DNA of 33,261 bases from an uncultured Oscillospiraceae bacterium (lineage in GTDB: Bacteria > Bacillota > Clostridia > Oscillospirales > Oscillospiraceae), in the NCBI GenBank assembly GCA_934655875.1, contig CAKUHB010000030.1, forward strand, positions 1 through 33,261, read 5' to 3'. The position numbers and the translations under genes are program-made. Of this stretch, positions 6,696 to 14,404 are shown in pieces. How positions within the stretch are numbered: position 1 is the first letter of the stretch; every line of letters begins with the position of its first letter. Below the pieces are notes generated by a model, which saw only the letters and a list, made by a program, of their open reading frames with translations, did no database searches and was not told the origin of the DNA.

Positions 6696-8054
6696 ATGGG
6701 AAAAAGCAAGATTCCGGAAACCGGCATTTATGATGCCAGACAGCTCGGCACAGGCCGGATGCTGCTGCTGGGCTTCCAGCACATGTTCGCCATGTTCGGC
6801 GCAACGATCCTCGTGCCCATCCTGACGGGCCTCGACGTTTCGAACACCCTTCTGTTTGCCGGCCTCGGCACGCTTCTGTTCCACCTCATCACCGGAGGCA
6901 AGGTCCCGGCCTTCCTCGGCTCGTCCTTCGCCTTCCTCGGCGGCTACGCGGCCATCGCCCCGATGGTCGACGGCAAGCCCAACCTCGAGATGCTGCCCTA
7001 CGCCTGCTTCGGCGTTGCGTGTGCAGGTCTGGTGTACGTCATCCTCGCGGCCCTGTTCAAGGCGTTCGGCGCCAAGAAGGTCATGCGCTTCTTCCCGCCC
7101 ATCGTCACCGGCCCCATCATCATCGCCATCGGCCTGAACCTGTCCTCCTCCGCCATCAATAACTGCACCGGCAACTGGTGGATCGCCATCGCGGCCATCC
7201 TTATCATCGTCGCCGCGAACATCTGGGGCAAGGGCATGATCAAGATCATCCCGATCCTCCTCGGCGTCATCGGCTCCTACGTGCTGGCCGTCGTCTTCGA
7301 CGCCAACACCCGCGCCACGCTCGTCGCCAACGTCTCCGAAGCCAAGTGGTTCGCCCTGCCCATCAAGATGGAGCAGACTGTCTTCGGTCTCTTCGCTTCC
7401 GGCAATGTCGACAGCCACATGCTCCTGACCGCAGCCATCACCATCGTTCCCCTGTCGCTTGCCACCATGGTCGAGCATATCGGCGACGTGTCCGCCATCT
7501 CCTCCACCTGCAACCGCAACTACATTGAAGATCCCGGCCTGCACCGCACCCTGATGGGCGACGGTCTGGCGACCACCCTCGCAGCCCTCTTCGGCGCGCC
7601 CGCCAACACGACCTACGGCGAAAACACCGGCGTTCTGGCGCTCAGCCGCATCTATGACCCGCGCGTCATCCGCATCGCGGCGGTTCTGGCCATGCTCTTC
7701 TCCTTCAGCCCGAAGTTCGCGGCCATCATCTCCTCCATGCCGAACGGCACCATCGGCGGCGTCAGCCTGGTGCTCTACGGTATGATCTCCGCAGTCGGCG
7801 TGCGCAACGTCGTCGAGAACAAGGTCGACTTCACCAAGTCCCGCAACGTTCTGGTCGCGGCGCTCATCCTGGTTCTGTCCATCGGCATCAGCTACTCCTC
7901 GGCAGGCTCCCTCCAGCTCGGTGCGATCAGCCTTTCGGGTCTGGCCGTCGGCTCCATCGTCGGCATCGTCCTCAACGCCATCATGCCCGGCAAGGACTAT
8001 GTCTACGGCGCAGACAAGCAGGGTGACGAATCCGTCAACTTCATCGTCCAGTAA
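6696..8054 (+). CDS. uraA: Uracil permease (NCS2 / UraA family)
   Basis: A membrane protein of 452 residues that imports uracil with protons. Landmarks shared with UraA are GTLLFHLITGGKVPAFLGSS in the first third and the substrate-binding region NTTYGENTGVLALSR, whose Glu coordinates uracil in UraA. Also shared are the later PNGTIGGVSLVLYG and KVDFTKSRN. The ATG at 6696 follows AAAGGAGA by 5 bases. The gene uses almost only C-ending codons (ATC, CTC, GCC), more biased than its neighbours, which suggests strong expression. A leader with a terminator controls it. Xanthine/purine specificity is less likely because of the GENxG pattern. Confidence 0.92.
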   Translation: MGKSKIPETGIYDARQLGTGRMLLLGFQHMFAMFGATILVPILTGLDVSNTLLFAGLGTLLFHLITGGKVPAFLGSSFAFLGGYAAIAPMVDGKPNLEMLPYACFGVACAGLVYVILAALFKAFGAKKVMRFFPPIVTGPIIIAIGLNLSSSAINNCTGNWWIAIAAILIIVAANIWGKGMIKIIPILLGVIGSYVLAVVFDANTRATLVANVSEAKWFALPIKMEQTVFGLFASGNVDSHMLLTAAITIVPLSLATMVEHIGDVSAISSTCNRNYIEDPGLHRTLMGDGLATTLAALFGAPANTTYGENTGVLALSRIYDPRVIRIAAVLAMLFSFSPKFAAIISSMPNGTIGGVSLVLYGMISAVGVRNVVENKVDFTKSRNVLVAALILVLSIGISYSSAGSLQLGAISLSGLAVGSIVGIVLNAIMPGKDYVYGADKQGDESVNFIVQ

Positions 8055-8075
8055 CAACAGAAGCTTATCAAGATT

Positions 8076-8107
8076 GCCGCGCGGCTCCACCGGAGCCGCG
8101 CGGCTTT
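8076..8107 (+). terminator. Stem-loop terminator after uraA
   Basis: GCCGCGCGGCTCC (8076-8088) pairs perfectly with the complement at 8092-8104 around an ACC loop; only three T residues follow. The strong stem right after the stop codon suggests termination or 3'-end protection. Confidence 0.7.
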
Positions 8108-8178
8108 GCCATTCGCAGGAGAGAAGCATAGTATACAAAGAACTAATGACGGAACTGTAAAACATAAACAAAAATGAA

Positions 8179-8206
8179 TTGACAAACGCAAAATATGTGC
8201 TATAAC
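8179..8206 (+). promoter_or_regulatory. Promoter of the second MATE gene
   Basis: TTGACA (8179-8184) and TATAAC (8201-8206) have a 16-base spacer, 29 bases before the ATG. The short AT-rich transcript leader shows no regulatory stem. Confidence 0.7.
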
Positions 8207-8234
8207 AATAGCTCGAAAAAGGAGGCGGACCAAT

Positions 8235-9602
8235 ATGACGCACGACCTGACCAGCGGCAAGCCGCTGAAAATGGTATTACAGTTTACAATTCCCGTCCTG
8301 CTGGGGTTACTTTTGCAGCAGGTCTATTCCGTGGTGGATACGGCGATCGTCGGGCACGCGCTGGGCGTGATGGCGCTCGGCGGCGTGGGCGCGACAAGCT
8401 CGGTGAACTATCTGGTGATCGGCTTCTGCACGGGGCTCTGCACCGGCATGGCGATCCCGGTGGCACAGGCGTTCGGCGCGAACGACGTGCGGCAGCTGCG
8501 CCGGTATATCGGCAATTGCGTGTGGCTGTGCGTCATCGTGTCGGCGGTTTTGCTGGCGCTGACGCTGCCCGCCTGCCGCCTGCTTCTGACGGCGATGGGG
8601 ACGCCGGAGGAGGAAATGTCCTATGCGTTCGACTATATTTTCGTCATCTTCATCGGCATCCCGGCCATCATCCTCTACAACATGGGCGCGTGCGTGCTGC
8701 GCGCGCTGGGCGACAGCCGCTCGCCGGTGTGGTTCCTTGCCATTGCGTCGCTCATCAACATCGTGCTCGATCTTCTGACGGTGTGCGTGCTTGATTGGGG
8801 CGTGCGCGGCGCGGCGGTCGCGACGGTAGTGTCGCAGGCGGTCTCGGGCGTTCTGTGCGTGTGGTACATGCGCAGGCGCTTCCCGGTTCTGCGGATGGAA
8901 AAGGACGACTGGCGTCTGTGCAGCCGCGAGGCATCCCGCCTGCTCGGCATGGGCGTCCCGGTGGGGCTGCAATGCTCCATCACGGCAATCGGCTCTGTCA
9001 TTTTGCAGACGGCGGTCAATACGCTCGGCGCGATCTGCGTGGCGGGCGTCGCGGCGGCGACGAAGCTGTTCCAGCTGTTCTGCTGCCCGTATGACGCGCT
9101 GGCCATGGCGGCAACGAACTTCGTCGGACAGAACCTCGGTGCGGGCAAGTACGACCGGATCCGGCAGGGAATCCTCGCCTGCTGCCTGCTGGGCGCGATG
9201 TATTTTGTCCTGCATCTGCTGCTGGCGCAGTTCGGCACGCCGTATGCGATCCTGCTCTTCATTCGCCAGGAGGAAGCGGAAGCGGTTTTGCCCTTTGCGT
9301 GGAAAGTGTGTCGGATGGACGCGTATTTCGGCCTGTTCCTGATGCTGGTCAACGTGCTGCGCCTGTCCATCCAGGGCATGGGCTACAGCCGTCTGTCCCT
9401 TCTGTCCGGTGTTCTGGAGATGATCGCGCGGATCTTCGTCAGCGTCTGGGCCGTGCCGCGTTTCGGCTTTGCCGCTGCCTGCATGGCAAATCCGCTGGCG
9501 TGGGTGCTGGCGAACTGCTTCCTGATCCCCGGCGTGTTCAAGTGTCTTGAAGCCCGCCGCCGGCAGGCGGAGCGGGTCCGCCGCGAGCTTCCAACCGATT
9601 AG
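8235..9602 (+). CDS. MATE family efflux transporter (second copy)
   Basis: This pump has 455 residues and about 12 helices. It begins MTHDLTSGKPLKMVLQFTIP, has ACVLRALGDSRSPVWF in the first half and NFVGQNLGAGKYDRIRQG in the second, the usual family positions. It is clearly related to the MATE protein at 4452-5792 but not a recent duplicate, since the middle regions differ widely. An AAGGAGG site precedes the ATG. An Rrf2 regulator follows on the same strand after 92 bases, mirroring the divergent MATE/Rrf2 pair upstream. The substrate is unknown. Confidence 0.92.
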   Translation: MTHDLTSGKPLKMVLQFTIPVLLGLLLQQVYSVVDTAIVGHALGVMALGGVGATSSVNYLVIGFCTGLCTGMAIPVAQAFGANDVRQLRRYIGNCVWLCVIVSAVLLALTLPACRLLLTAMGTPEEEMSYAFDYIFVIFIGIPAIILYNMGACVLRALGDSRSPVWFLAIASLINIVLDLLTVCVLDWGVRGAAVATVVSQAVSGVLCVWYMRRRFPVLRMEKDDWRLCSREASRLLGMGVPVGLQCSITAIGSVILQTAVNTLGAICVAGVAAATKLFQLFCCPYDALAMAATNFVGQNLGAGKYDRIRQGILACCLLGAMYFVLHLLLAQFGTPYAILLFIRQEEAEAVLPFAWKVCRMDAYFGLFLMLVNVLRLSIQGMGYSRLSLLSGVLEMIARIFVSVWAVPRFGFAAACMANPLAWVLANCFLIPGVFKCLEARRRQAERVRRELPTD

Positions 9603-9639
9603 GCGCGTTCAGCGACCTGCACAAATTTGGCAGCTCCCC

Positions 9640-9668
9640 TTGCGCCGCCGATGGATTCATGATATTGT
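9640..9668 (+). promoter_or_regulatory. Possible promoter of the second Rrf2 gene
   Basis: TTGCGC (9640-9645) and TATTGT (9663-9668), spacer 17. The small dyad ATTGTACAAT (9664-9673) overlaps the -10 and could be an autoregulatory half-site. Read-through from the MATE gene is also possible. Confidence 0.4.
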
Positions 9669-9694
9669 ACAATCAAGTCAAGGGGGGCAATGGC

Positions 9695-10111
9695 ATGAAA
9701 ATTTCAACCAAGGGCCGCTATGCGCTGCGGCTGATGCTGGATATCGCGCAGCATCAGCAGGCGGGCTATGTGTCGCTGAAGGAGATCGCACAGCGGCAGG
9801 AGATCTCCAAAAAATATCTTGAACAGATCATCCCGCTTCTGAACCGTGCGGATATTCTACAGACCTCGCGCGGCTATCAGGGCGGCTACCGTCTGGCCCG
9901 CGCGCCGGAAGCATATACCGTCTATGAGATCCTGACGATCGCCGAGGGGGGACTCGCGCCCGTCGCCTGTCTGGACGGAACGGAAAACCTGTGCCCGCGC
10001 AAGGAAAGCTGCCTGACGCTCCCGGTGTGGGAAGGGCTGGAACGCACGATCCGCGAATACTTAAGCGGTATCACGTTACAGGATGTTCTGAACAGAAATC
10101 AGAAGCAATAA
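9695..10111 (+). CDS. Rrf2 family transcriptional regulator (second copy)
   Basis: The product is 138 residues, starting MKISTKGRYALRLMLDIAQH, with a winged-helix domain (EISKKYLEQIIPLLNRADIL, wing RGYQGGYRLARAP). Three cysteines, C-x7-C-x5-C (ACLDGTENLC, then PRKESC), sit where IscR-type members bind a [2Fe-2S] cluster; the first spacing is longer than in IscR. The ATG at 9695 follows AGGGGGGC. A closer upstream ATG at 9690 is out of frame. It resembles the regulator at 3906-4319 along its whole length, so the two MATE/Rrf2 pairs look like ancient paralogous modules. Likely targets are its own gene and the pump before it. Confidence 0.9.
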   Translation: MKISTKGRYALRLMLDIAQHQQAGYVSLKEIAQRQEISKKYLEQIIPLLNRADILQTSRGYQGGYRLARAPEAYTVYEILTIAEGGLAPVACLDGTENLCPRKESCLTLPVWEGLERTIREYLSGITLQDVLNRNQKQ

Positions 10112-10139
10112 AAAAGAAGCCCGAAAGGGCTTCTTTTTT
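10110..10139. terminator. Bidirectional intrinsic terminator
   Basis: GAAGCCC-GAAA-GGGCTTC (10116-10133) is flanked by A residues before and six T residues after. This extends the stem to 13 bp and gives a U-tract on each strand. It ends the Rrf2 gene and the converging M32 peptidase gene. Confidence 0.9.
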
Positions 10140-10141
10140 AT

Positions 10142-11656
10142 TTACGGCTTTTCCGGCAGCTGGTAGAGCGCGGAGAATTTTTCTTCGAGATAATCGAGGA
10201 AATACGCCGGGTTCAGCGGCTCGCCGGTGATGGCGCGGATCCATTCGGCGGGGGTCGTGACAGAAGCGATGGAGAATACGTGCTCCGTCAGCCAGTCGCG
10301 GATGGGGAGCAGATCGCCCTTTGCCGCGCAGCCGAAGACGTCAAGCTCCTTTTCCATCGTCCGCAGGATCTGCACGCCGTAGGCGGAGCCGAGGGCATAG
10401 GACGGGAAATAGCCGATCGGCATCGTCCAGTGGACGTCCTGCAAGCAGCCATGCGCGTCATCCGGCACGTCAAGGCCGAGATAGGTCTTGTATTTTTCGT
10501 TCCAGAGCGCCGGGATCTCATCGACGGTGATCTCCCCGTTCATGAACGCCTTTTCCAGCTCATACCGGACAAGGATATGCAGGCAATACGTCAGCTCGTC
10601 CGCGTCGCAGCGGATCAGGCCGGGCGAAGCGAGGTTCACCGCTTCATACAGCTCGCGCTCCGTCACATCGGCAAACGTGCCGCCGCTCAGCTCCTGCAGC
10701 TTCGGATAAATAAAGTGGATGAACGCTTCGCTGCGGCCGATCAGGTTCTCGTAGAAGCGGGAGATGCACTCGTGCATGGCGTTCGTCATGGAGTCGGACG
10801 CATATTCCCGGTAAAATTCCTCCGGCTCGTTCTGCATGAACAGCGCATGGCCGCCCTCGTGGAGGGTGGTGAAGATGTTGGAGATGAAGTTCTCTTCATA
10901 ATAATGCGTGGTCACGCGCACGTCGTGCGGGCCGAAGTTCGTCGTGAACGGATGCTCCGTCGTCATGAGGACGAGCGCGCTCTGCCGCAGACCCTCCAGC
11001 TCCAGCAGATACCGGGAAAACGCCTCCTGCTGCGCGATGGGGCAGGGACGGGTGAGGAAATCCGTGCGGATCGGCTTGCCCTCGGTTCGGATGCGGCGCA
11101 GCAGCGGGACGATCCGTGCGCGCAGCGCGTCAAAGAACGTGTCCAGCTGCAAAATGCTGCCGCCCTTTTCATGGTCGTCCAGGCAGGCGTCGTAATAGGT
11201 CGGCAGCGGATGATCGCGCAGGTCGATGGCCTTGCGGGTATAGCTGATGACCTCGGCGAGCGAATCGCGGAAGAGGGAAAAGTCATTCGCCTGCTTGGCG
11301 GAAAGCCATTTGGAGTACGCACGGTTGAAGGCCAGACTCGCTTCATAGTTGAGCTTCGCCGGGATGTTCTTTTCCTTTTCCCAATTGTCGTACAGATGCT
11401 CGACGACCTTCCTTTGCACCGGCGTCAGCCCTTCACTGTCCGCGTACAGCTCAGTCACGAGGGTGGAGAAGCGCTTGGAATGCGTCAGCCGGAAATGCCG
11501 GTCGGCCAGGACTGCCATATCCGCGCCAGCCGGCTCCATGCCGTCCTTCGGCGCGCAGCACTGCATGTCAAATTCCAGCTTGCCGACCGCGCGGCGGTAG
11601 ACGAAAGCCTCCCCCAGAATTTTGTGCAGCTGGGCGTATTTTTGCAGATTCGTCAT
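10142..11656 (-). CDS. M32 family metallocarboxypeptidase (Taq type)
   Basis: This 504-residue cytoplasmic enzyme removes single residues from peptide C-termini. The zinc site HEGGH lies at 266-270 and the second M32 signature HECISRFYENLIGRS at 295-309, with Glu296 as the third ligand. Both match family positions and length. The conserved GYFPSYALGSAYGVQ follows near residue 428. The ATG at 11656 lies about 10 bases after GGAGGAAC; a farther upstream frame has no such site. The gene is divergent from the M3 oligopeptidase, and the two share a 139-base control region, so endopeptidase and carboxypeptidase may act together on imported or internal peptides. Confidence 0.93.
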   Translation of the reverse strand: MTNLQKYAQLHKILGEAFVYRRAVGKLEFDMQCCAPKDGMEPAGADMAVLADRHFRLTHSKRFSTLVTELYADSEGLTPVQRKVVEHLYDNWEKEKNIPAKLNYEASLAFNRAYSKWLSAKQANDFSLFRDSLAEVISYTRKAIDLRDHPLPTYYDACLDDHEKGGSILQLDTFFDALRARIVPLLRRIRTEGKPIRTDFLTRPCPIAQQEAFSRYLLELEGLRQSALVLMTTEHPFTTNFGPHDVRVTTHYYEENFISNIFTTLHEGGHALFMQNEPEEFYREYASDSMTNAMHECISRFYENLIGRSEAFIHFIYPKLQELSGGTFADVTERELYEAVNLASPGLIRCDADELTYCLHILVRYELEKAFMNGEITVDEIPALWNEKYKTYLGLDVPDDAHGCLQDVHWTMPIGYFPSYALGSAYGVQILRTMEKELDVFGCAAKGDLLPIRDWLTEHVFSIASVTTPAEWIRAITGEPLNPAYFLDYLEEKFSALYQLPEKP

Positions 11657-11690
11657 TCGGAATGTTCCTCCTGTGCGTACATTTTTCTTT

Positions 11691-11719
11691 ATCGTAACAT
11701 GATTTGGCCGCGGACGCAA
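11691..11719 (-). promoter_or_regulatory. Promoter of the M32 peptidase gene
   Basis: On the minus strand TTGCGT (11714-11719) and TACGAT (11691-11696) are 17 bases apart, 35 bases before the start codon. Confidence 0.55.
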
Positions 11720-11729
11720 GACACAGGCG

Positions 11730-11759
11730 TTGCGAAGCTGCGTGCGGGTGTGCTATAAT
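11730..11759 (+). promoter_or_regulatory. Promoter of the M3 peptidase gene
   Basis: TTGCGA (11730-11735) and TATAAT (11754-11759) have an 18-base spacer. A TG two bases before the -10 (11751-11752) makes it an extended -10 site. Confidence 0.65.
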
Positions 11760-11795
11760 CAAAGCGCATAATCACAAGTATGAAGGGAGACTCCC

Positions 11796-13499
11796 ATGAA
11801 ATTTTCTGAAATGCCGTATACCCGGCCGGATCTGGAAGAACTGAAGGCGCAGCTCAGTGCCGTGACGCAGCAGCTGAAGGATGCGCCGGACTATGCCGCC
11901 GCGCACGAAGCGTTCCTCGCCCAGCAGAAGCTGATGATCCATCTGGATACGCTCGCTACCCTCTCCAGCGTCCGCAACTCCATCGACACCCGCGACAAGT
12001 TCTATGACGCGGAGGAGGAATTTTGGAATGCCGCGCTGCCGGAGCTGAAGGCCTATGAGGATGCCTGGCAGGGCGCGATGCTTGAAAGCCCGTTCCGCAA
12101 GGAGTTTGCCGCGCAGTACGGCGATCTCATGTTCATCAACACTGAGATGGCCCGCAAGACCTTCTCTCCGGCGATTGTCGAGGAGCTGAAGCAGGAAAAC
12201 ACGCTCGTGCTGGCCTATGACAAGCTCATCGCCAGCGCGCAGATCGAATTTGAGGGCGGTACCTACACCATCTCGCAGCTGTCTCCGTTCAAGAACAGCC
12301 CGGACGACGCGCGCAGACTTGCCGCGTGGAAGGCGGAGGGCGGCTGGTACAAGGCACACCAGCCGGAGCTGGACGAGATCTATGACAAGCTCGTGCATCT
12401 GCGCGACACGATGGGCCGCAAGCTGGGCTACGACGGCTATACGCAGCTCGGCTATTACCGCATGGGCCGCAACTGCTATACGAAGGAAGACGTGGAGAAG
12501 TTCCGCGCGGCCGTCGTCAAATATGTCGTTCCGGTGGCAGCTTCCGTGTATCAGGAGCAGGCCGCCCGTCTCTGCAAGACCTATCCCATGAGCTTTGCCG
12601 ACAACGCCCTCATGTTCCGCAGCGGCAACCCGAAGCCGTGCGGCACGCCGGATGAGATCCTGGCGCAGGGCAAGCGGTTCTATGAAGCGCTGTCGCCGGA
12701 GACCGGCGAGTTCTTCAACCTCATGCTGGATAACGAGCTGCTGGATGTCCTTTCAACGCCCGGCAAGCGCGCGGGCGGCTACTGCACGTCGCTGGGCGAC
12801 TACCATGTGCCGTTCATTTTTGCCAACTTCAACGGCACGCAGCATGACGTCGAGGTCGTGACGCACGAAGCCGGCCACGCCTTTGCCGCCTGGCTCAACC
12901 GCGACCGGATCCCGTACTCCTATATCTGGCCGAGCCTCGAGGCGTGCGAGGTGCATTCCATGTCCATGGAGTTCTTCGCCTGGCCGTGGGCCGAGGGCTT
13001 CTTCGGCGATGATACCCGCAAGTTCCGCTACAGCCATCTGGCGGGCGCGCTGACCTTCATCCCGTATGGCACGATGGTCGACCATTTCCAGCATGCCGTC
13101 TATGAAAAGCCGGACATGACCCCGGCGGAGCGTCACGCGGTCTGGAAGGAGCTGCTGGGCGTGTATATGCCGTGGATGAAGCTCGGCGGCGAGATCCCGT
13201 TCTACGGCGACGGCGAGGGCTGGCAGCGGCAGGGCCATATCTACCAGAGCCCGTTCTACTATATTGATTACTGCCTTGCGCAGACTGTCAGCCTGCAATT
13301 CTGGGCAATGCTCCAGAAGGACAGGGATAACGCGTGGAAGCATTACATGGCCTACGCGAAGCAGGGCGGCAGCCGCGTGTTTACCGAGCTTCTCAAAAAC
13401 GCGACGCTGGACAGCCCGTTTGAGGAGACCTGCCTGCGTGGTGTCTGCGAGACGGCAAAGGCGTGGCTCGACAGCTACGATCTGACGGGGATCGCGTGA
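11796..13499 (+). CDS. M3 family oligoendopeptidase
   Basis: The 567-residue protein is a soluble thermolysin-fold peptidase that cuts short peptides inside the cell. Zinc ligands are His357 and His361 in HEAGH (357-361) and Glu385 in EVHSMSMEFF. The stretch GYDGYTQLGYYRMGRNCYTK and the C-terminal YQSPFYYIDYCLAQTVSLQ are typical of the short M3 subgroup that differs from PepF. An AGGGAG site precedes the ATG. The next gene starts in the stop codon. With the divergent M32 carboxypeptidase and the peptide importer that follows, it forms a peptide-use district. Confidence 0.92.
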   Translation: MKFSEMPYTRPDLEELKAQLSAVTQQLKDAPDYAAAHEAFLAQQKLMIHLDTLATLSSVRNSIDTRDKFYDAEEEFWNAALPELKAYEDAWQGAMLESPFRKEFAAQYGDLMFINTEMARKTFSPAIVEELKQENTLVLAYDKLIASAQIEFEGGTYTISQLSPFKNSPDDARRLAAWKAEGGWYKAHQPELDEIYDKLVHLRDTMGRKLGYDGYTQLGYYRMGRNCYTKEDVEKFRAAVVKYVVPVAASVYQEQAARLCKTYPMSFADNALMFRSGNPKPCGTPDEILAQGKRFYEALSPETGEFFNLMLDNELLDVLSTPGKRAGGYCTSLGDYHVPFIFANFNGTQHDVEVVTHEAGHAFAAWLNRDRIPYSYIWPSLEACEVHSMSMEFFAWPWAEGFFGDDTRKFRYSHLAGALTFIPYGTMVDHFQHAVYEKPDMTPAERHAVWKELLGVYMPWMKLGGEIPFYGDGEGWQRQGHIYQSPFYYIDYCLAQTVSLQFWAMLQKDRDNAWKHYMAYAKQGGSRVFTELLKNATLDSPFEETCLRGVCETAKAWLDSYDLTGIA

Positions 13500-14074
13500 T
13501 GCAGTGGCCCTTCCGCGGGCATCAGCCCAAAATGCGCCCGGACGGCGTCCGTCCGGGCGGCCCGAAGCGGCGGAAGTATCTCGATGACTTCAAGCGCGGC
13601 GAGGACGGCGAATACCACTATGACGGCGCGTATATTTCCTACACCGGCGCGCTGCCGCGGAAGCAGTTTCTGCTGCGCATGTGGGCGGCGACCGGCGGCG
13701 CGGCCGCGCTGCTGCTGGCTGCGGGCTGCATGCCGGGGCAGACGGCAGGCCAGCCGTTTTATGCGGCGCTGCCGCTCGTGGCGGCGCTGATCCTTGCGGG
13801 CGTCAACGTCTATACCCTCGCGCGCATGACGCGGGCCGGCGACCCGATGCGGCTGTATCTCTGCGAGCAGACGGTCTGCCGCCTGCCGGGGCTGGAGATC
13901 GCAGCAGCTGTTCTTGCGGGGCTCAGTATGGCCGGGCACGCGGTCTGGCTCATCCGGAGTGGGAGCCGGATCACGGCATGGGGCGCATTGTACCTCGCGG
14001 CTGCGGCGCTGGCCGCCGCAGGCTTCGGCCTGTCGTTCGCGCAGATGCGGCGGGCAAAATTTGATACAAAATAA
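13499..14074 (+). CDS. Small membrane protein of unknown function
   Basis: The ATG at 13499 shares one base with the stop codon of the M3 peptidase, so the two are co-translated. Of the 191 residues, the first 55 are polar and rich in Arg/Lys/Gly (PGGPKRRKYLDDFKRGEDGE). Four hydrophobic helices follow at about residues 60-80, 85-105, 125-145 and 152-175, ending in a basic tail. I do not recognise a family. The positive N-terminus is probably cytoplasmic. Coupling to a cytosolic peptidase suggests an accessory role but does not prove it. Confidence 0.75.
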   Translation: MQWPFRGHQPKMRPDGVRPGGPKRRKYLDDFKRGEDGEYHYDGAYISYTGALPRKQFLLRMWAATGGAAALLLAAGCMPGQTAGQPFYAALPLVAALILAGVNVYTLARMTRAGDPMRLYLCEQTVCRLPGLEIAAAVLAGLSMAGHAVWLIRSGSRITAWGALYLAAAALAAAGFGLSFAQMRRAKFDTK

Positions 14075-14083
14075 CAGATCTGA

Positions 14084-14117
14084 CAAATGCACGTGTATGA
14101 TACGCGTGCATTTGTTT
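14084..14117 (+). terminator. Stem-loop terminator after the peptidase operon
   Basis: CAAATGCACG (14084-14093) pairs perfectly with CGTGCATTTG (14105-14114) around an 11-base loop, then TTTA follows. The T-run is short. From here to the promoter at 14246 I see only AT-rich sequence with no frame or repeat. Confidence 0.65.
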
Positions 14118-14245
14118 ATTCTTCAAGAACACTGCATGGAAATGTAAGGAATACAAAGGAAAACACTTTATTGCATTTTAACATTATTCCGTCAAAGTAA
14201 GCAAGAGTATATGAAGAAAAATCTGCATTCTCAAAAGAATGCCGG

Positions 14246-14274
14246 TTGACTTGGGGCGCATTCTGCGGTATCAT
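14246..14274 (+). promoter_or_regulatory. Promoter of the peptide-importer operon
   Basis: TTGACT (14246-14251) and TATCAT (14269-14274) with a 17-base spacer. The expected transcript start is near 14281, leaving a leader of about 124 bases. Confidence 0.7.
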
Positions 14275-14404
14275 ATTTCTAATCATAGTCAGCAAGTGTA
14301 CGCGGAGGAAAGAACGCCGCAAAACGGGATATCCTGTTTTTGCCCTGCAATATAATTGCAGGACGACGCTCTGCTGATGAATGAAAATTTCAGGAGGTTA
14401 GAAA
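14275..14404 (+). other. Structured 5' leader of the importer operon
   Basis: The leader holds at least two stem-loops: a longer imperfect one around 14319-14343 (GCAAAAC against GTTTTTGC, with GGGATATCC in the middle), and CCTGCAAT (14344-14351) paired with ATTGCAGG (14355-14362) around a 3-base loop. No T-run follows either. A CAGGAGGTT ribosome site ends it. I cannot match it to a known riboswitch; the stems may stabilise the abundant binding-protein mRNA. Confidence 0.45.

Noticed and set aside
6476..6733. Alternative 85-codon frame over the uraA leader starting with GTG
   Set aside because: It begins at the expected transcript start with no room for a ribosome site and runs through the terminator into uraA. 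The 31-codon frame at 6504 has the better site and position.
14275..14404. Possible riboswitch in the importer leader
   Set aside because: Two stems are present but no conserved aptamer core that I know and no terminator or sequestered ribosome site; kept only as a structured leader.
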